Shown: positions 8,851 to 17,744, counted from the stretch's first letter. The stretch: 64,000 nt of DNA from Thalassospira sp. MCCC 1A03138 (GCF_002115785.1 NZ_JFJY01000001.1:963689-1027688), one strand, 5' to 3'. The notes: a model not told the origin generated them from the sequence alone. Made by a program: numbers and translations.

Positions 8851-9627
8851 ATGCCACGCCCGAAACCTTTTAAATATCTGCTTGCCACTCTTGCCATTCT
8901 GGCGGCACAGAATGCCGGTTCTGCCATCGCGCAGAACGGCGAATTATCGGCCCTTACCCCCGCACAATCCGATGGCCTTGACCGCAGTGCGGCCTGCCGA
9001 AACTTCGATCCGATTGCGCGTTACGGCAATGAACTGGTGTTTCAGATCCGCCGCAACGATGCCCCGGTCGGGCAGCATATCGTGCGCTTCAATCGCGGCC
9101 AGGATGGTCTTCAGGTCGTCGCCCAAAGCAATATCGATATCTCGTTTCTGGGCTTCAATGCCTATAGCTTCCGCTACCGATCCGAAAGCATCTGGCAGGA
9201 TGGCCAATTATCGACGCTATCGGTCAAGGTCGATGATGACGGTGATCAGACCAGCATTTCGGCACGGCGCGAAAACGATCAGCTTGTTGTTGATGGCCCC
9301 GATGGTCAAAAGTCCCTGCCGCCCGGAATTTTCCCCACCGATCACTGGCATTGCGGTGTTTTGCAAACCGATCAGGTCCTTAATACGCTGACCGGCAATC
9401 CCAACGCGGTCACCATATCCCAGACGGGGGGCGAACGTCTGGCTGTTGGCAACGGCATGATCAACGCGACCCACTTCACCTATGACGGCGAGCTTCAAAC
9501 CAATGCATGGTACGATGCCGATGGTCGCTGGGTCGGATTGCGCTTCAAGGCGCGGGATGGCTCGGAAATCACCTATCGCTGCACCAGCTGCCAGACCGAC
9601 AATGCCCAAAAGGACCATCGCGGATGA
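8851..9627 (+). CDS. Exported DUF6134/DUF3108-like protein
   Basis: A 258-aa protein with a clear signal peptide (positive start MPRPKPFKY, hydrophobic core, cleavage near AIAQ at about residue 30). The mature part is rich in beta-strands, with FQIRRNDAPVGQHIVRF and SFRYRSESIWQDGQL segments typical of the DUF6134/DUF3108 group of periplasmic proteins of unknown function. A C-terminal CTSC motif could bind metal or form a disulfide. The ATG at 8851 is chosen because the upstream in-frame ATG (8815) would hide the signal peptide. It overlaps the SDR start by four bases and is driven by an RpoE-type promoter, suggesting a role in membrane or oxidative stress. Confidence 0.75.
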   Translation: MPRPKPFKYLLATLAILAAQNAGSAIAQNGELSALTPAQSDGLDRSAACRNFDPIARYGNELVFQIRRNDAPVGQHIVRFNRGQDGLQVVAQSNIDISFLGFNAYSFRYRSESIWQDGQLSTLSVKVDDDGDQTSISARRENDQLVVDGPDGQKSLPPGIFPTDHWHCGVLQTDQVLNTLTGNPNAVTISQTGGERLAVGNGMINATHFTYDGELQTNAWYDADGRWVGLRFKARDGSEITYRCTSCQTDNAQKDHRG

Positions 9628-10400
9628 CCAAACATTTCAAAACGGTCTGGATCGTCGGCGCATCCGCCGGGATCGGGGCGGCACTTGTTGCAAAATTCGC
9701 CAAATCCGACGCGGATGGAAACACGACGATTATCGCATCGGCCCGTTCTACCGATGCGCTGTCCGATCTGGCGGCATCGTCTAAAAACATCCATGCCGTG
9801 CCGCTTGATGTGACCAAACCCGACGCGGTTCGCGATGCAATTGCCCTGATCGAGGACCGGTTTGGCCTGCCTGATCTGGTGGTTCTGGCCGCCGGAATTT
9901 ATTCCCCGATGCCGGTCGATGAATTTTCGGCCAAAACCATCCGCGACCATTTCGACGTCAATTATTTTGGCACGGTCAATTGTCTTGAAATCCTGATCCC
10001 GAAAATGCGCAAACGCGGTTCGGGCGAAATCGCGGTTGTCGCCTCGGTCGCCGGTTATCGCGGCCTGCCAAAGGCCGGGGCCTATGGCCCGACCAAGGCC
10101 GCCCTGATCAATCTGTGCGAAACCCTGCGCGGCGAACTGGAGGAAACCGGTGTCTGCCTTCGGGTGATCAATCCGGGCTTTGTCAAAACCCGGTTGACCG
10201 ACAAAAACGATTTCGACATGCCCTATCTGCAAACCCCGGAACAGGCCGCTGGCTTTGTTTATCGCGGCCTCACACACGGCAACGGATTTGAAATCGCCTT
10301 TCCGCCGCCCTTCGTCCGGCAGCTAAAACTTGCCCGCATTCTGCCCTATGGGCTTTACTTCAAACTGATCCGCAAAGTGATGGGAAAATCCGATGGATGA
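9624..10400 (+). CDS. Short-chain dehydrogenase/reductase (SDR)
   Basis: A classical SDR of 258 aa. The nucleotide-binding motif GASAGIG follows the first strand, the catalytic serine is in VASVAGYRG, and the active-site YxxxK is in AYGPTKAAL. The substrate is unknown. The ATG at 9624 overlaps the previous stop (ATGA), so it is translationally coupled. Its own 3' end overlaps the NTF2-like gene by 8 bases. SDR and NTF2-like genes of this type recur beside cyclopropane-fatty-acid synthase and ChrR/RpoE genes in alphaproteobacteria, which fits a role in modifying lipids or clearing oxidised products. Confidence 0.88.
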   Translation: MTKHFKTVWIVGASAGIGAALVAKFAKSDADGNTTIIASARSTDALSDLAASSKNIHAVPLDVTKPDAVRDAIALIEDRFGLPDLVVLAAGIYSPMPVDEFSAKTIRDHFDVNYFGTVNCLEILIPKMRKRGSGEIAVVASVAGYRGLPKAGAYGPTKAALINLCETLRGELEETGVCLRVINPGFVKTRLTDKNDFDMPYLQTPEQAAGFVYRGLTHGNGFEIAFPPPFVRQLKLARILPYGLYFKLIRKVMGKSDG

Positions 10401-10839
10401 TGTGCAATCAGCCAAACTTGAAACGCTGAAAGCCTATGGCGATTACTTTGCCAATCTGGGCCCGGAAACGGTTGAAAACCTGCATCATCACGTCACGCCC
10501 GATTACAGCTTTACCGATCCGTTCAACACCATCAACGGCCCGGATCGGGTTTGCGCATATCTCGACAAGATGTTTCGCGATACCGAAAATCCGCAATTCA
10601 TCGTCACCCATCACGCGGTTGATAACGATCTCGGTTTTCTGCGCTGGCGCTTTACAGCCGGCATTTCGGTCCTGGGCAACTGGGATGTCACCGGCATGTC
10701 GGCCGTGACATTTTCCGATGACGGCACGCGCATTTCGTCCCATGTCGATCATTGGGATTCCGGGATGGCCTTTTATGCGTGCATTCCGGTGCTGGGCTGG
10801 TTTATTCGGCGGCTCGCAGCACGGATGGCTGCTTCGTAA
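10393..10839 (+). CDS. NTF2-like (SnoaL-type) protein
   Basis: A 148-aa protein with a cone-shaped NTF2-like fold pattern: an N-terminal helix pair (LETLKAYGDYFANLG), YSFTDPFNTINGPD, and the closing strands FSDDGTRISSHVDHWDSG. The family includes small-molecule isomerases, hydrolases and binding proteins; the ligand is unknown. It is the third gene of the RpoE-type operon, overlaps the SDR by 8 bases, and its last 38 bases overlap the 3' end of the convergent DUF3833 gene. Confidence 0.82.
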   Translation: MDDVQSAKLETLKAYGDYFANLGPETVENLHHHVTPDYSFTDPFNTINGPDRVCAYLDKMFRDTENPQFIVTHHAVDNDLGFLRWRFTAGISVLGNWDVTGMSAVTFSDDGTRISSHVDHWDSGMAFYACIPVLGWFIRRLAARMAAS

Positions 10840-11350
10840 AGAACAGGGTGACCTCACCGATCTCGAACCCCCATTTGCGCACACGTGCCCGGTTCACAAG
10901 AACCCCGTCGCCCTGCAAAAACATCCAGTCATCGAAACTGACCCGCCAGCTACCGTCACCGACCTTCAGGTCCATTTCATAGCTCCAGTTCAGCGCATTG
11001 CCGTACTGCACGCCCGCGGCCGTGCCAATGATATCATCGGCTTCTCCGCTCAGGCTGTGCTCACCGGTTTTCCGGATTGTCCATACACGGCGGTCCTGTT
11101 CACCATCGTCATACAGAAAATCCTCTTCCAGTGTCAGAACGCCATCATCGATGGTCCCGGTGATATCGACCGTGAACTGACGGCGCAGCTTTCCGAACCG
11201 GTCCTCGAAAATTCCCCAGGCCCGACTATTGCCTTCGAAGTATTCAAACACATCGAAGCGGGGCTCTTTTTGCGCAAAATCCTGCGGTTTCATTGACCCA
11301 CACCCGGTAAGTATCAAAACCATCACAAGCGCCGTAAAAGATCGCAGCAT
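10802..11350 (-). CDS. DUF3833 lipoprotein
   Basis: A 182-aa lipoprotein. The start at 11350 gives MLRSFTALVMVLILTGC, a lipoprotein signal with lipobox LTGC (C17), and is preceded by GGGAG. A longer in-frame start at 11416 would bury this signal. The mature part contains the DUF3833 hallmarks YFEGNSRAWGIFEDRFGKLRRQF, LEEDFLYDDGE and SFDDWMFLQGDGVLVNRA. The function is unknown, but it is a regular neighbour of CFA synthase and DUF1365 in RpoE/ChrR-type clusters. It is the last gene of the five-gene operon. Confidence 0.85.
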   Translation of the reverse strand: MLRSFTALVMVLILTGCGSMKPQDFAQKEPRFDVFEYFEGNSRAWGIFEDRFGKLRRQFTVDITGTIDDGVLTLEEDFLYDDGEQDRRVWTIRKTGEHSLSGEADDIIGTAAGVQYGNALNWSYEMDLKVGDGSWRVSFDDWMFLQGDGVLVNRARVRKWGFEIGEVTLFFTKQPSVLRAAE

Positions 11351-11378
11351 CAGCTTTCTCCCGCAAAGGATACAAGGA

Positions 11379-12719
11379 TCAGAAGGTGCGGCGAGCCAGA
11401 CGCCGACGAATGGCAACCTGATGCACGCGATCCAATGGAAAACGCCACATCATCCCGATTGCTCCTGCTTTCAATACGATGGGCAGCACCGCATAGATCA
11501 TGACAAGTGCGATCAAAGCCGCGGAATTTTCAGTGCCCCCATCGGTAAGGCCAAAAGCCCCCAAAATCGGCAGGGCAATGCCCGCCGCCAACGCCATCGC
11601 AAGCTTGTTGGTCATGTTCCAAAGCGCAAACAGAACACCGGTCCGGCTGGCATGAAACCGGTACCGGTCCCAGTCATCGACATCGGCCTGAATGGCGGGT
11701 GGCAGCGCCAGATCCGCCCCCAAGGCCGCGCCGGTAACCACACAGATCACCGCAAACCCGATCCAGTCGCCGGTCGACAGAAACGGCACAAACGCAAACG
11801 CCGAAACCGCCATGATCATCGCCATGCACCAGACACGGTGTTTGCTGGTTCGCCCTGCCAGCAGCACCCAAAGCGGAATGGCGACGATGGCTGCAACAAA
11901 ATACAAAAGGATCAGGGCGTTTTCGGCATCGGTATCAAGCTTCAGGTAATAGCGCACAAAAAGCGGGAAACAGACGGCGGGCAATCCACCGGCAAGGCCA
12001 TTGATCATCCATGCCGCAAGCAACCGCACGAACAACCGGTTCTGACGCAGGCTGCGCAGTGACTGGCCAAACCGGGTGCGAAGGGAAATCCCCGTCTGAT
12101 CTGGGATATCACGCCGCCCGTTACGGGCCGCACTATCGGGGACCTTGATGATCATAAGGGTAACGAAAACCGCCCCGGCAATGATGGTCATGACCGCAAG
12201 GGACCGGATTTCATCGGCCCGGGATGCATTCATCATCAAGACCGGGATTGCCCCGGCAATGACAATACCGATCAGCCCCGCCCCTTCACGAAGGGACGTG
12301 ATCAATGTCCGTTCCCGGTAATCCCCCGAAAGGTCCGCCCCCCACGCCAGATAGGGCACCTGAAACAGCGTCCAGCCAAGGAAAAGGATGCTTGCCGACA
12401 TGAAAAGATGCCAGCCACCCGGCTGATCGGGCGGCACAAAAAGCAGCCAGATCCCGATCCCGGCAATCACCGCCCCGAACCCGACCCAGATTTTGCGACG
12501 CCCGGTATAATCCGAAAGCCACCCGGCCAGCGGATCGGTCAGCATATCGATGATCCGCACTGCCAGAAGGATCGCCCCCGTAAGGGCAAGCCCAAGGCCA
12601 AGGTCATCGCCATAATAACTGGGCAACAGGACATAGGCGGGAATCGTCGGCACCGCGGCTGCCATCGCTGGTAGCGCATAGTAAATGGCGGTTTTGCGGG
12701 CGCGATCAGGTTGCAGCAT
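11379..12719 (-). CDS. MFS transporter, GPH/MelB-like
   Basis: A 446-aa major facilitator with about 12 membrane helices. The segment LLAVRIIDMLTDPLAGWLSDYTGRRKIW is the GPH (glycoside-pentoside-hexuronide:cation symporter) signature between helices 2 and 3. In this gene neighbourhood such carriers are thought to move lipid- or stress-related compounds rather than sugars; that is inference from context. The start overlaps the CFA synthase stop by 14 bases, and DUF3833 follows after 28 bases. Confidence 0.85.
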   Translation of the reverse strand: MLQPDRARKTAIYYALPAMAAAVPTIPAYVLLPSYYGDDLGLGLALTGAILLAVRIIDMLTDPLAGWLSDYTGRRKIWVGFGAVIAGIGIWLLFVPPDQPGGWHLFMSASILFLGWTLFQVPYLAWGADLSGDYRERTLITSLREGAGLIGIVIAGAIPVLMMNASRADEIRSLAVMTIIAGAVFVTLMIIKVPDSAARNGRRDIPDQTGISLRTRFGQSLRSLRQNRLFVRLLAAWMINGLAGGLPAVCFPLFVRYYLKLDTDAENALILLYFVAAIVAIPLWVLLAGRTSKHRVWCMAMIMAVSAFAFVPFLSTGDWIGFAVICVVTGAALGADLALPPAIQADVDDWDRYRFHASRTGVLFALWNMTNKLAMALAAGIALPILGAFGLTDGGTENSAALIALVMIYAVLPIVLKAGAIGMMWRFPLDRVHQVAIRRRLARRTF

Positions 12720-13983
12720 TTTCGGGATGTTCGATCACAAAGAACCCGACATTGATCGACCCTTCGTCAAACCCGGTTTCGCAATAGGACAAGTAATATT
12801 CCCACATCCGTTTGAAACGGATATCAAATCCCTGCTCAGCAATGCTGTCCCAGCCATGCTGGAAACGGCGCTGCCATTCGGCCAGTGTGCGGGCATAGGA
12901 TTTGCCGAAAAATTCCGAATGCCGCAGCGAAAGACCGGCCTTTTCGATGGCCTTGCCCAACGCCTCTGGCGAGGGCAGCAAACCACCCGGAAAGATATAG
13001 CGCTGGATAAAATCGGCACCCTTACGGTAATCCTCGAACCGGTCATGATCGATGGTGATGATTTGCAACACGGCCTTGCCGCCCGGTTTCAAACGCTTGC
13101 GGATCATATCGAAATAGATCGGCCAATGTTCTTCACCGACGGCCTCGAACATCTCGATTGAAACGATCTTGTCGAACTGCCCGTCCTGATGACGATAATC
13201 GCGAAGCTCGATCTGGGTGCGATCCGAAAGGCCAAGTGTCAGCAGGCGATTGCGTGCAAAGGCATGCTGTTCACGCGAAAGCGTCAAACCCGTAACATGG
13301 CAACGATGCTGGCCTGCCGCCATTTCGGCAAAACCGCCCCAGCCGCACCCGACTTCCAGAACCCGTTCGCCTGGTTGCAGGGATGCAAGGTCGCAAATCC
13401 GGCGGTACTTGGCATCCTGTGCGGCTTCAAGTGTCATGTCCTTGCGGCGATAAAGACCGGATGAATAGGTCATCCCCGGATCAAGCCATTCCTGATAGAA
13501 CCGGTTCCCAAGGTCATAGTGATAGGCAATATTGCGTTTTGATCCTTCGACCGTATTGGCATTCCGAAGATGCCCGATCCGGGCAATCACGCGCGAAATC
13601 ATGCCACCCGCCAGCCGGGCGCGAACGATATTTTCGTTCAGCATCGCCACCCGCATCACCTTGGTCAGGTCCGGGCTGCTCCAGGCGCCATCCATATAGG
13701 CCTCGGCAAAGGCAACATCGCCACCCGTGGCAAGCCTGCGGATCGCCTTCCAGTCATGAATATGCAAAACGGCCCGGATTTCGGTCTGTTCCTCGCCGGT
13801 AAACTGCAAGGTATCCCCGTCGGGCAAAACAATCGTCAGCCGGCCATAATGCAAATGCGCCAGAATGCGTTTCAGCATGATTTTCAGCACGTTGCGACTT
13901 CCGGTCATGCCACCAATAACGGGCAGGAACCGGTCACGAAACGGGCGAACAATGGTCGAAGAGGATCGATTGCGTTCCGGCAT
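12706..13983 (-). CDS. cfa: Cyclopropane-fatty-acyl-phospholipid synthase
   Basis: An S-adenosylmethionine-dependent enzyme that adds a methylene bridge to unsaturated acyl chains in the membrane. The SAM site is VLEVGCGWGGFAEMA, followed by the CFAS landmarks HYDLGNRFYQEWLDPGMTYSSG, SIEMFEAVGEEHW and DFIQRYIFPGGLLPS. The 425-aa length is normal. It lies 7 bases after DUF1365 in the RpoE-type operon. Cyclopropane (or furan) fatty-acid formation is a known output of the singlet-oxygen response in alphaproteobacteria, so its place here is coherent. Confidence 0.94.
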   Translation of the reverse strand: MPERNRSSSTIVRPFRDRFLPVIGGMTGSRNVLKIMLKRILAHLHYGRLTIVLPDGDTLQFTGEEQTEIRAVLHIHDWKAIRRLATGGDVAFAEAYMDGAWSSPDLTKVMRVAMLNENIVRARLAGGMISRVIARIGHLRNANTVEGSKRNIAYHYDLGNRFYQEWLDPGMTYSSGLYRRKDMTLEAAQDAKYRRICDLASLQPGERVLEVGCGWGGFAEMAAGQHRCHVTGLTLSREQHAFARNRLLTLGLSDRTQIELRDYRHQDGQFDKIVSIEMFEAVGEEHWPIYFDMIRKRLKPGGKAVLQIITIDHDRFEDYRKGADFIQRYIFPGGLLPSPEALGKAIEKAGLSLRHSEFFGKSYARTLAEWQRRFQHGWDSIAEQGFDIRFKRMWEYYLSYCETGFDEGSINVGFFVIEHPENAAT

Positions 13984-13990
13984 TTCCTGA

Positions 13991-14812
13991 TTACCTTTTT
14001 GCGGCTTCGGCCGTCTGGCTATTGGCTGCCAACACGTAAGTCACATCATGAGCTGGCGGCTTTGGACGTTTATGGAACTTCATGCCTTTGCGCCACAGAT
14101 GCAGCGCCTCGTAATGAATGCCCGCCACCACCTTAATCGTCATCAGCGGATAGCGAACAAAAGCCATAAACAGATTACGATCAGAAAGCGCGGTTCGATC
14201 ACCGACAAAGGCCGCATTCAGAAATGCACCGTCCCTGTCAGTTTCACGAATGGCCACCGCGACCTTTTCGTCTGGCATGCAAATGCGGAAATGATAGTCG
14301 GCCTGCATATCGATGAAGGGCGAAACGTAAAATCCCTTGGCACAGCTCTGGCGCAGCACGCCTTTTTCATCAATGGCATCCGGGCGGACCGGGATCAGAT
14401 AGCTGTGCCGGTCGCCGAAAGTATTGGAAACCTCATACAGGACCGCTCCCACCGACCCATCGGCACGATGGCAGAAATAAACCGACAGCGGATTGAAAAC
14501 GAAGCCCAGAATCCGCGGATAACACAGCAATTCGATCCGGTGCGTACAATCGCCCAGATCGTGCTTATTCAGGATATCTTCGATGCGTGTGCGGATATCC
14601 CCATGATCGCGGTCCGCATGGTCGCGGTCGTGGAATGAAAACAGGTTGAACCGGTTGCGGCTAAACAGTTTCAGCGACCCGGCCAAGCCATCGATTTCAT
14701 CAAGATCGAACAAAAAGGAAAACACCCGATAGCGCAATTTGTGATCGCGCGGGCGAAGGCGATGATGCATCACCGATCCTTCAAACAGGGCGGATGTCCA
14801 TATACCTGTCAT
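13991..14812 (-). CDS. DUF1365 family protein
   Basis: A 273-aa protein carrying the DUF1365 pattern: SALFEGSVMHHRLRPRDHKL at the start, FLFDLDEIDGL, then PRILGFVFNPLSVYFCH, and NTFGDRHSYL. It has no assigned reaction, but is nearly always found with a FAD-dependent oxidoreductase and CFA synthase, and in Rhodobacter a homologue belongs to the RpoE regulon linked to fatty-acid modification. The start overlaps the FAD gene by four bases (ATGA), so the two are coupled. Confidence 0.88.
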   Translation of the reverse strand: MTGIWTSALFEGSVMHHRLRPRDHKLRYRVFSFLFDLDEIDGLAGSLKLFSRNRFNLFSFHDRDHADRDHGDIRTRIEDILNKHDLGDCTHRIELLCYPRILGFVFNPLSVYFCHRADGSVGAVLYEVSNTFGDRHSYLIPVRPDAIDEKGVLRQSCAKGFYVSPFIDMQADYHFRICMPDEKVAVAIRETDRDGAFLNAAFVGDRTALSDRNLFMAFVRYPLMTIKVVAGIHYEALHLWRKGMKFHKRPKPPAHDVTYVLAANSQTAEAAKR

Positions 14813-16152
14813 TCGGCAGCTTCTTTTTGCGCGATATTGATAGGCCCCAGATGAATACGACCGCTTTCATTTTCAACGTTCCATGGCCGCCGGACATTGC
14901 CCAGTGCTTCTGCCACCGCAAGGCCCGACTGAATGCCGTCTTCGTGGAAGCCATAGCCAAAATAACTGCCGCAATACCAGATGTTATCCTGCCCCTGGAT
15001 CGACCAAAGCCGTTTCTGGGCATCCATCGCCGCCGCATCAAAAACCGGGTGGTCATACAGGAAGGATCGAATAACGCTGCCCTCGCGCGGCGGGCGTGCC
15101 GGGTTCAGGGTCACAAAAAGCGGCTGCCCTTCGTCAAGATGCTGCAACCGGTTCATCCAGTAAGTTACACAGACTTTCTGTTCCCCGTCATGCTCCTCGG
15201 CAAGGTAGTTCCAGCTTGACCAGACTTTGCGCGTTTGCGGCATCAGGCTGTCATCATCATGCAGGATCGCCAGATTGCGTTCATACTGAAACGCTGACAA
15301 AAGATCGCGCACCGCGGGCGCCGGATTGTCCTGAAGCGCAAGGGCCTGATCACCATGACAGGCCAGAACAACATGATCGTAGTCCGTCCGCTCGCCGTAA
15401 CGGTTTTCGATAAAGACCCCACCCTTGCCGTTCGGTCCGACCTGGGCAATGGCGCTATCAAGGATCACGCCACCGGAAATATCCTTGATCATCTTGCCGA
15501 CATACTGGCGCGACCCGCCAACAACAGTGCGCCATTGCGGCCGATCCTTGATCTGCAAAAGCCCGTGGTTCTGACAGAACCGGACAAACGCCGCCAACGG
15601 ATAATCCATCATCGTATCAACGGGGGTGGACCAGATCGCGGCCCCCATCGGCAACAGATGATCATTGATAAAGGATTTTGAATAACGATTGGCCGTCAGA
15701 TAATCGCCAAGGCTTTGCGTTTCCGCCTGCCCGGTTTCAAGTGCAAGCGGCGCTTCGCGATAAAATCGCAGAATATCACGCACCATCCGCCAGAAGCGCG
15801 GACGGAAAATATTACGTTTCTGCGCGATCAACGATGCCAGATCAGATCCGCCATATTCCAGCCCACCCCTGTCCATCGACGCGGCAAAGGACATATCGGT
15901 CGCAGCCGTTTGCACACCAAGATGATCAAACAGGGCACAAAGATTGGGGTAACAACGGGTGTTATAGACAATGAAACCGGTATCGACCGGTGTTTGCCCC
16001 GCATCCACGGTATTGGAATGCCCGCCGGGACGGTCATCCTTTTCATAAAGCGTGACAGTGTGGGACTGGCTGAGCAACCAGGCCGCCGACAGGCCGGAAA
16101 TACCCGAACCAACAACAGCTATATTGAGTTTCCCCGATGATCGAAGCGTCAT
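14809..16152 (-). CDS. FAD-dependent amine oxidase/desaturase-like oxidoreductase
   Basis: A 447-aa flavoprotein of the NAD(P)-binding Rossmann plus amine-oxidase type. The dinucleotide fold is VVGSGISGLSAAWLL followed by LYEKDDRPGGHSNTVD. The C-terminal FAD-contact region is WYCGSYFGYGFHEDGIQSGLAVAEAL. This family is the fixed partner of DUF1365 and CFA synthase. It is the first gene of the five-gene minus-strand operon and is divergent from rpoE, with its own TGATCC-N18-TAATCA promoter. Confidence 0.9.
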   Translation of the reverse strand: MTLRSSGKLNIAVVGSGISGLSAAWLLSQSHTVTLYEKDDRPGGHSNTVDAGQTPVDTGFIVYNTRCYPNLCALFDHLGVQTAATDMSFAASMDRGGLEYGGSDLASLIAQKRNIFRPRFWRMVRDILRFYREAPLALETGQAETQSLGDYLTANRYSKSFINDHLLPMGAAIWSTPVDTMMDYPLAAFVRFCQNHGLLQIKDRPQWRTVVGGSRQYVGKMIKDISGGVILDSAIAQVGPNGKGGVFIENRYGERTDYDHVVLACHGDQALALQDNPAPAVRDLLSAFQYERNLAILHDDDSLMPQTRKVWSSWNYLAEEHDGEQKVCVTYWMNRLQHLDEGQPLFVTLNPARPPREGSVIRSFLYDHPVFDAAAMDAQKRLWSIQGQDNIWYCGSYFGYGFHEDGIQSGLAVAEALGNVRRPWNVENESGRIHLGPINIAQKEAAE

Positions 16153-16194
16153 ATGTGCCGCGCCTGCTTGCAGTGTTATTGTTTGAACTACATA

Positions 16195-16224
16195 TGATTA
16201 CGCATGACAGCAAGTTGCGGATCA
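16195..16224 (-). promoter_or_regulatory. RpoE (ECF11)-type promoter of the FAD-DUF1365-cfa operon
   Basis: The minus strand reads TGATCC (16219-16224), 18 nt, TAATCA (16195-16200), starting 43 nt upstream of the FAD oxidoreductase ATG. Same spacing and -35 as the promoters of rpoE and the DUF6134 operon. Confidence 0.75.
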
Positions 16225-16283
16225 CTGCATAAAAACGAATGCTGATAATTGTAAGTAATTGGCAGAAAACGTACAAATTCGTT

Positions 16284-16313
16284 TGATCCAAAATTTTCCG
16301 GCCGACGTATGAT
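16284..16313 (+). promoter_or_regulatory. Autoregulatory RpoE (ECF11)-type promoter of rpoE-chrR
   Basis: TGATCC (16284-16289), 18 nt, TATGAT (16308-16313). Transcription would begin near 16320, which excludes the in-frame ATG at 16319 as the translation start and favours the ATG at 16364. Confidence 0.75.
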
Positions 16314-16363
16314 GATCCATGAACACCATCATGACGCGGCCCCGAAGGGGACCAGAAACGAAA

Positions 16364-16954
16364 ATGAGCGGCACGACAAGAACAAGGCCCGGACCGGCTG
16401 ACCCCGCCGAGGCCAAGCGATGTGCCAGCTGGATTGTTGCGGTTGCGGCGACGCAGGACCGTGAGGCATTTGCACAGCTGTTTGCCCATTTTGCACCCCG
16501 CGTCAAAGCCTACATGTTCCGGTTTGGCGGCAATTCCGAAAACGCCGAAGAACTCGCACAGGAAGCCATGATGCAGGTCTGGCGCAAGGCGCATCTGTTT
16601 GATCCGCAAAAGGCCGCCGCCAGTACATGGATTTTTACAATCGCCCGAAACCTTCGCATTGATCGTTTCCGGCAACGCAAACATATCGAGGTGGATGATT
16701 CCGATCCGACGCTGATTATTGATGATAGCCCGCTTGCCGACGAAATCGTCGACCGGGATGAACATGCCGTTCTCGTCAAATCCGCGATGGAAGAATTGCC
16801 CGCCGATCAGAAAGTGGTTGTTGAATTGTCGTTTTTTGAAGATCTCTCGCACAGCGAAATTGCCGAACAGCTTGATATTCCGCTGGGCACCGTCAAATCG
16901 CGGTTGCGATTGGCCTTAACCAAACTTCGTGGTGGATTGGAGGGTGTAGCATGA
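16364..16954 (+). CDS. rpoE: ECF sigma factor of the RpoE/ChrR (ECF11) type
   Basis: A two-domain extracytoplasmic-function sigma factor. Sigma-2 has FAQLFAHFAPRVKAYMFRFG, NAEELAQEAMMQVWRKAHLFDP and ASTWIFTIARNLRIDRFRQRK. Sigma-4 has ELPADQKVVVELSFFEDLSHSEIAEQLDIPLGTVKSRLRLALTKLR. A chrR anti-sigma gene overlaps by four bases. In Rhodobacter the homologous pair drives the response to singlet oxygen. The start at 16364 (196 aa) is chosen because the mapped promoter places the RNA 5' end near 16320; other in-frame ATGs are at 16319 and 16331, and none has a good Shine-Dalgarno. Confidence 0.92.
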   Translation: MSGTTRTRPGPADPAEAKRCASWIVAVAATQDREAFAQLFAHFAPRVKAYMFRFGGNSENAEELAQEAMMQVWRKAHLFDPQKAAASTWIFTIARNLRIDRFRQRKHIEVDDSDPTLIIDDSPLADEIVDRDEHAVLVKSAMEELPADQKVVVELSFFEDLSHSEIAEQLDIPLGTVKSRLRLALTKLRGGLEGVA

Positions 16955-17655
16955 ATATCAAACACCACCCGACAGACCAGACATTGATGGATTACGCCAG
17001 TGGCAAGCTGTCGCAGGCGATGGAACTGCTCGTGGCAACGCATATGACACTGTGCCCGAAATGCCGTGAAAAGGTCGCGGAATTCGAGACCCTTGGTGGT
17101 GCGGCGCTTGAAACGTCAAATGTCATGTCGATGGATGTCCATGCGCTTGACCATGTCATGGCCATGATCGAACGCGAAACCGCTAACGAAAATGTCGTCT
17201 TCCGCGAAATGCCGTCCACACGGCGCGTTGCCGTCGGGGAAAGCATCACCGGATCAGCCATTCCGTCCGTCCCGCGCCCGTTGGCCGATCTTTTGCCTGA
17301 TAATGTCCTTTCCCTCGAAGACATTCCGTGGAAGTCGCTGGCACCGGGTGTGAAGCATTACCAACTGAAATCTATCGAAAGCAAAGGCACCGTGCGTTTG
17401 ATGAAAATCGCACCGGGCGTCTCGATCCCTGATCACGGGCATCACGGTCATGAAATGACCCTGTTGCTTAAAGGGTCCTATATCGATGAAATCGGCCGGT
17501 TCCGTGCCGGTGACGTCGCCGATCTTGGCAACGATGTCGATCATCAGCCGATTGCCGACACCGCCGAGGAATGCATCTGTCTGATTGCCACGGATGCCCC
17601 GATGAAGTTCAACCGTCTGCTGCCCAAACTGTTGCAGCCCTTCATCGGCATATAA
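16951..17655 (+). CDS. chrR: ChrR family anti-sigma factor
   Basis: A zinc-dependent anti-sigma factor that holds RpoE inactive until singlet oxygen or related stress. The N-terminal zinc-binding anti-sigma domain has His6 and the HMTLCPKC motif (H31, C35, C38). The C-terminal cupin half contains PDHGHHGHEMTLLLKGSYIDEIGRFRAGD. At 234 aa it is typical of ChrR. It overlaps rpoE by ATGA, the usual stoichiometric coupling of the pair, and ends at a strong bidirectional terminator. Confidence 0.93.
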   Translation: MNIKHHPTDQTLMDYASGKLSQAMELLVATHMTLCPKCREKVAEFETLGGAALETSNVMSMDVHALDHVMAMIERETANENVVFREMPSTRRVAVGESITGSAIPSVPRPLADLLPDNVLSLEDIPWKSLAPGVKHYQLKSIESKGTVRLMKIAPGVSIPDHGHHGHEMTLLLKGSYIDEIGRFRAGDVADLGNDVDHQPIADTAEECICLIATDAPMKFNRLLPKLLQPFIGI

Positions 17656-17678
17656 GTCAAACTGCGTCCCAACGCAGA

Positions 17679-17713
17679 AAGGCCGCGGACACACCGATGT
17701 CCGCGGCCTTTTA
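17679..17713. terminator. Bidirectional terminator between chrR and rlmJ
   Basis: A perfect stem GGCCGCGGAC / GTCCGCGGCC (17681-17690 with 17699-17708), flanked by AAA on the left and TTTTAATTT on the right, lies between the two convergent genes. Confidence 0.85.
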
Positions 17714-17744
17714 ATTTGAATCCTGCCCCGTCTCGCCCGCGGAC

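Noticed and set aside
16319..16363. Longer rpoE start at 16319
   Set aside because: The promoter -10 at 16308-16313 puts the RNA 5' end at about this base, so the codon could not be used from that transcript.
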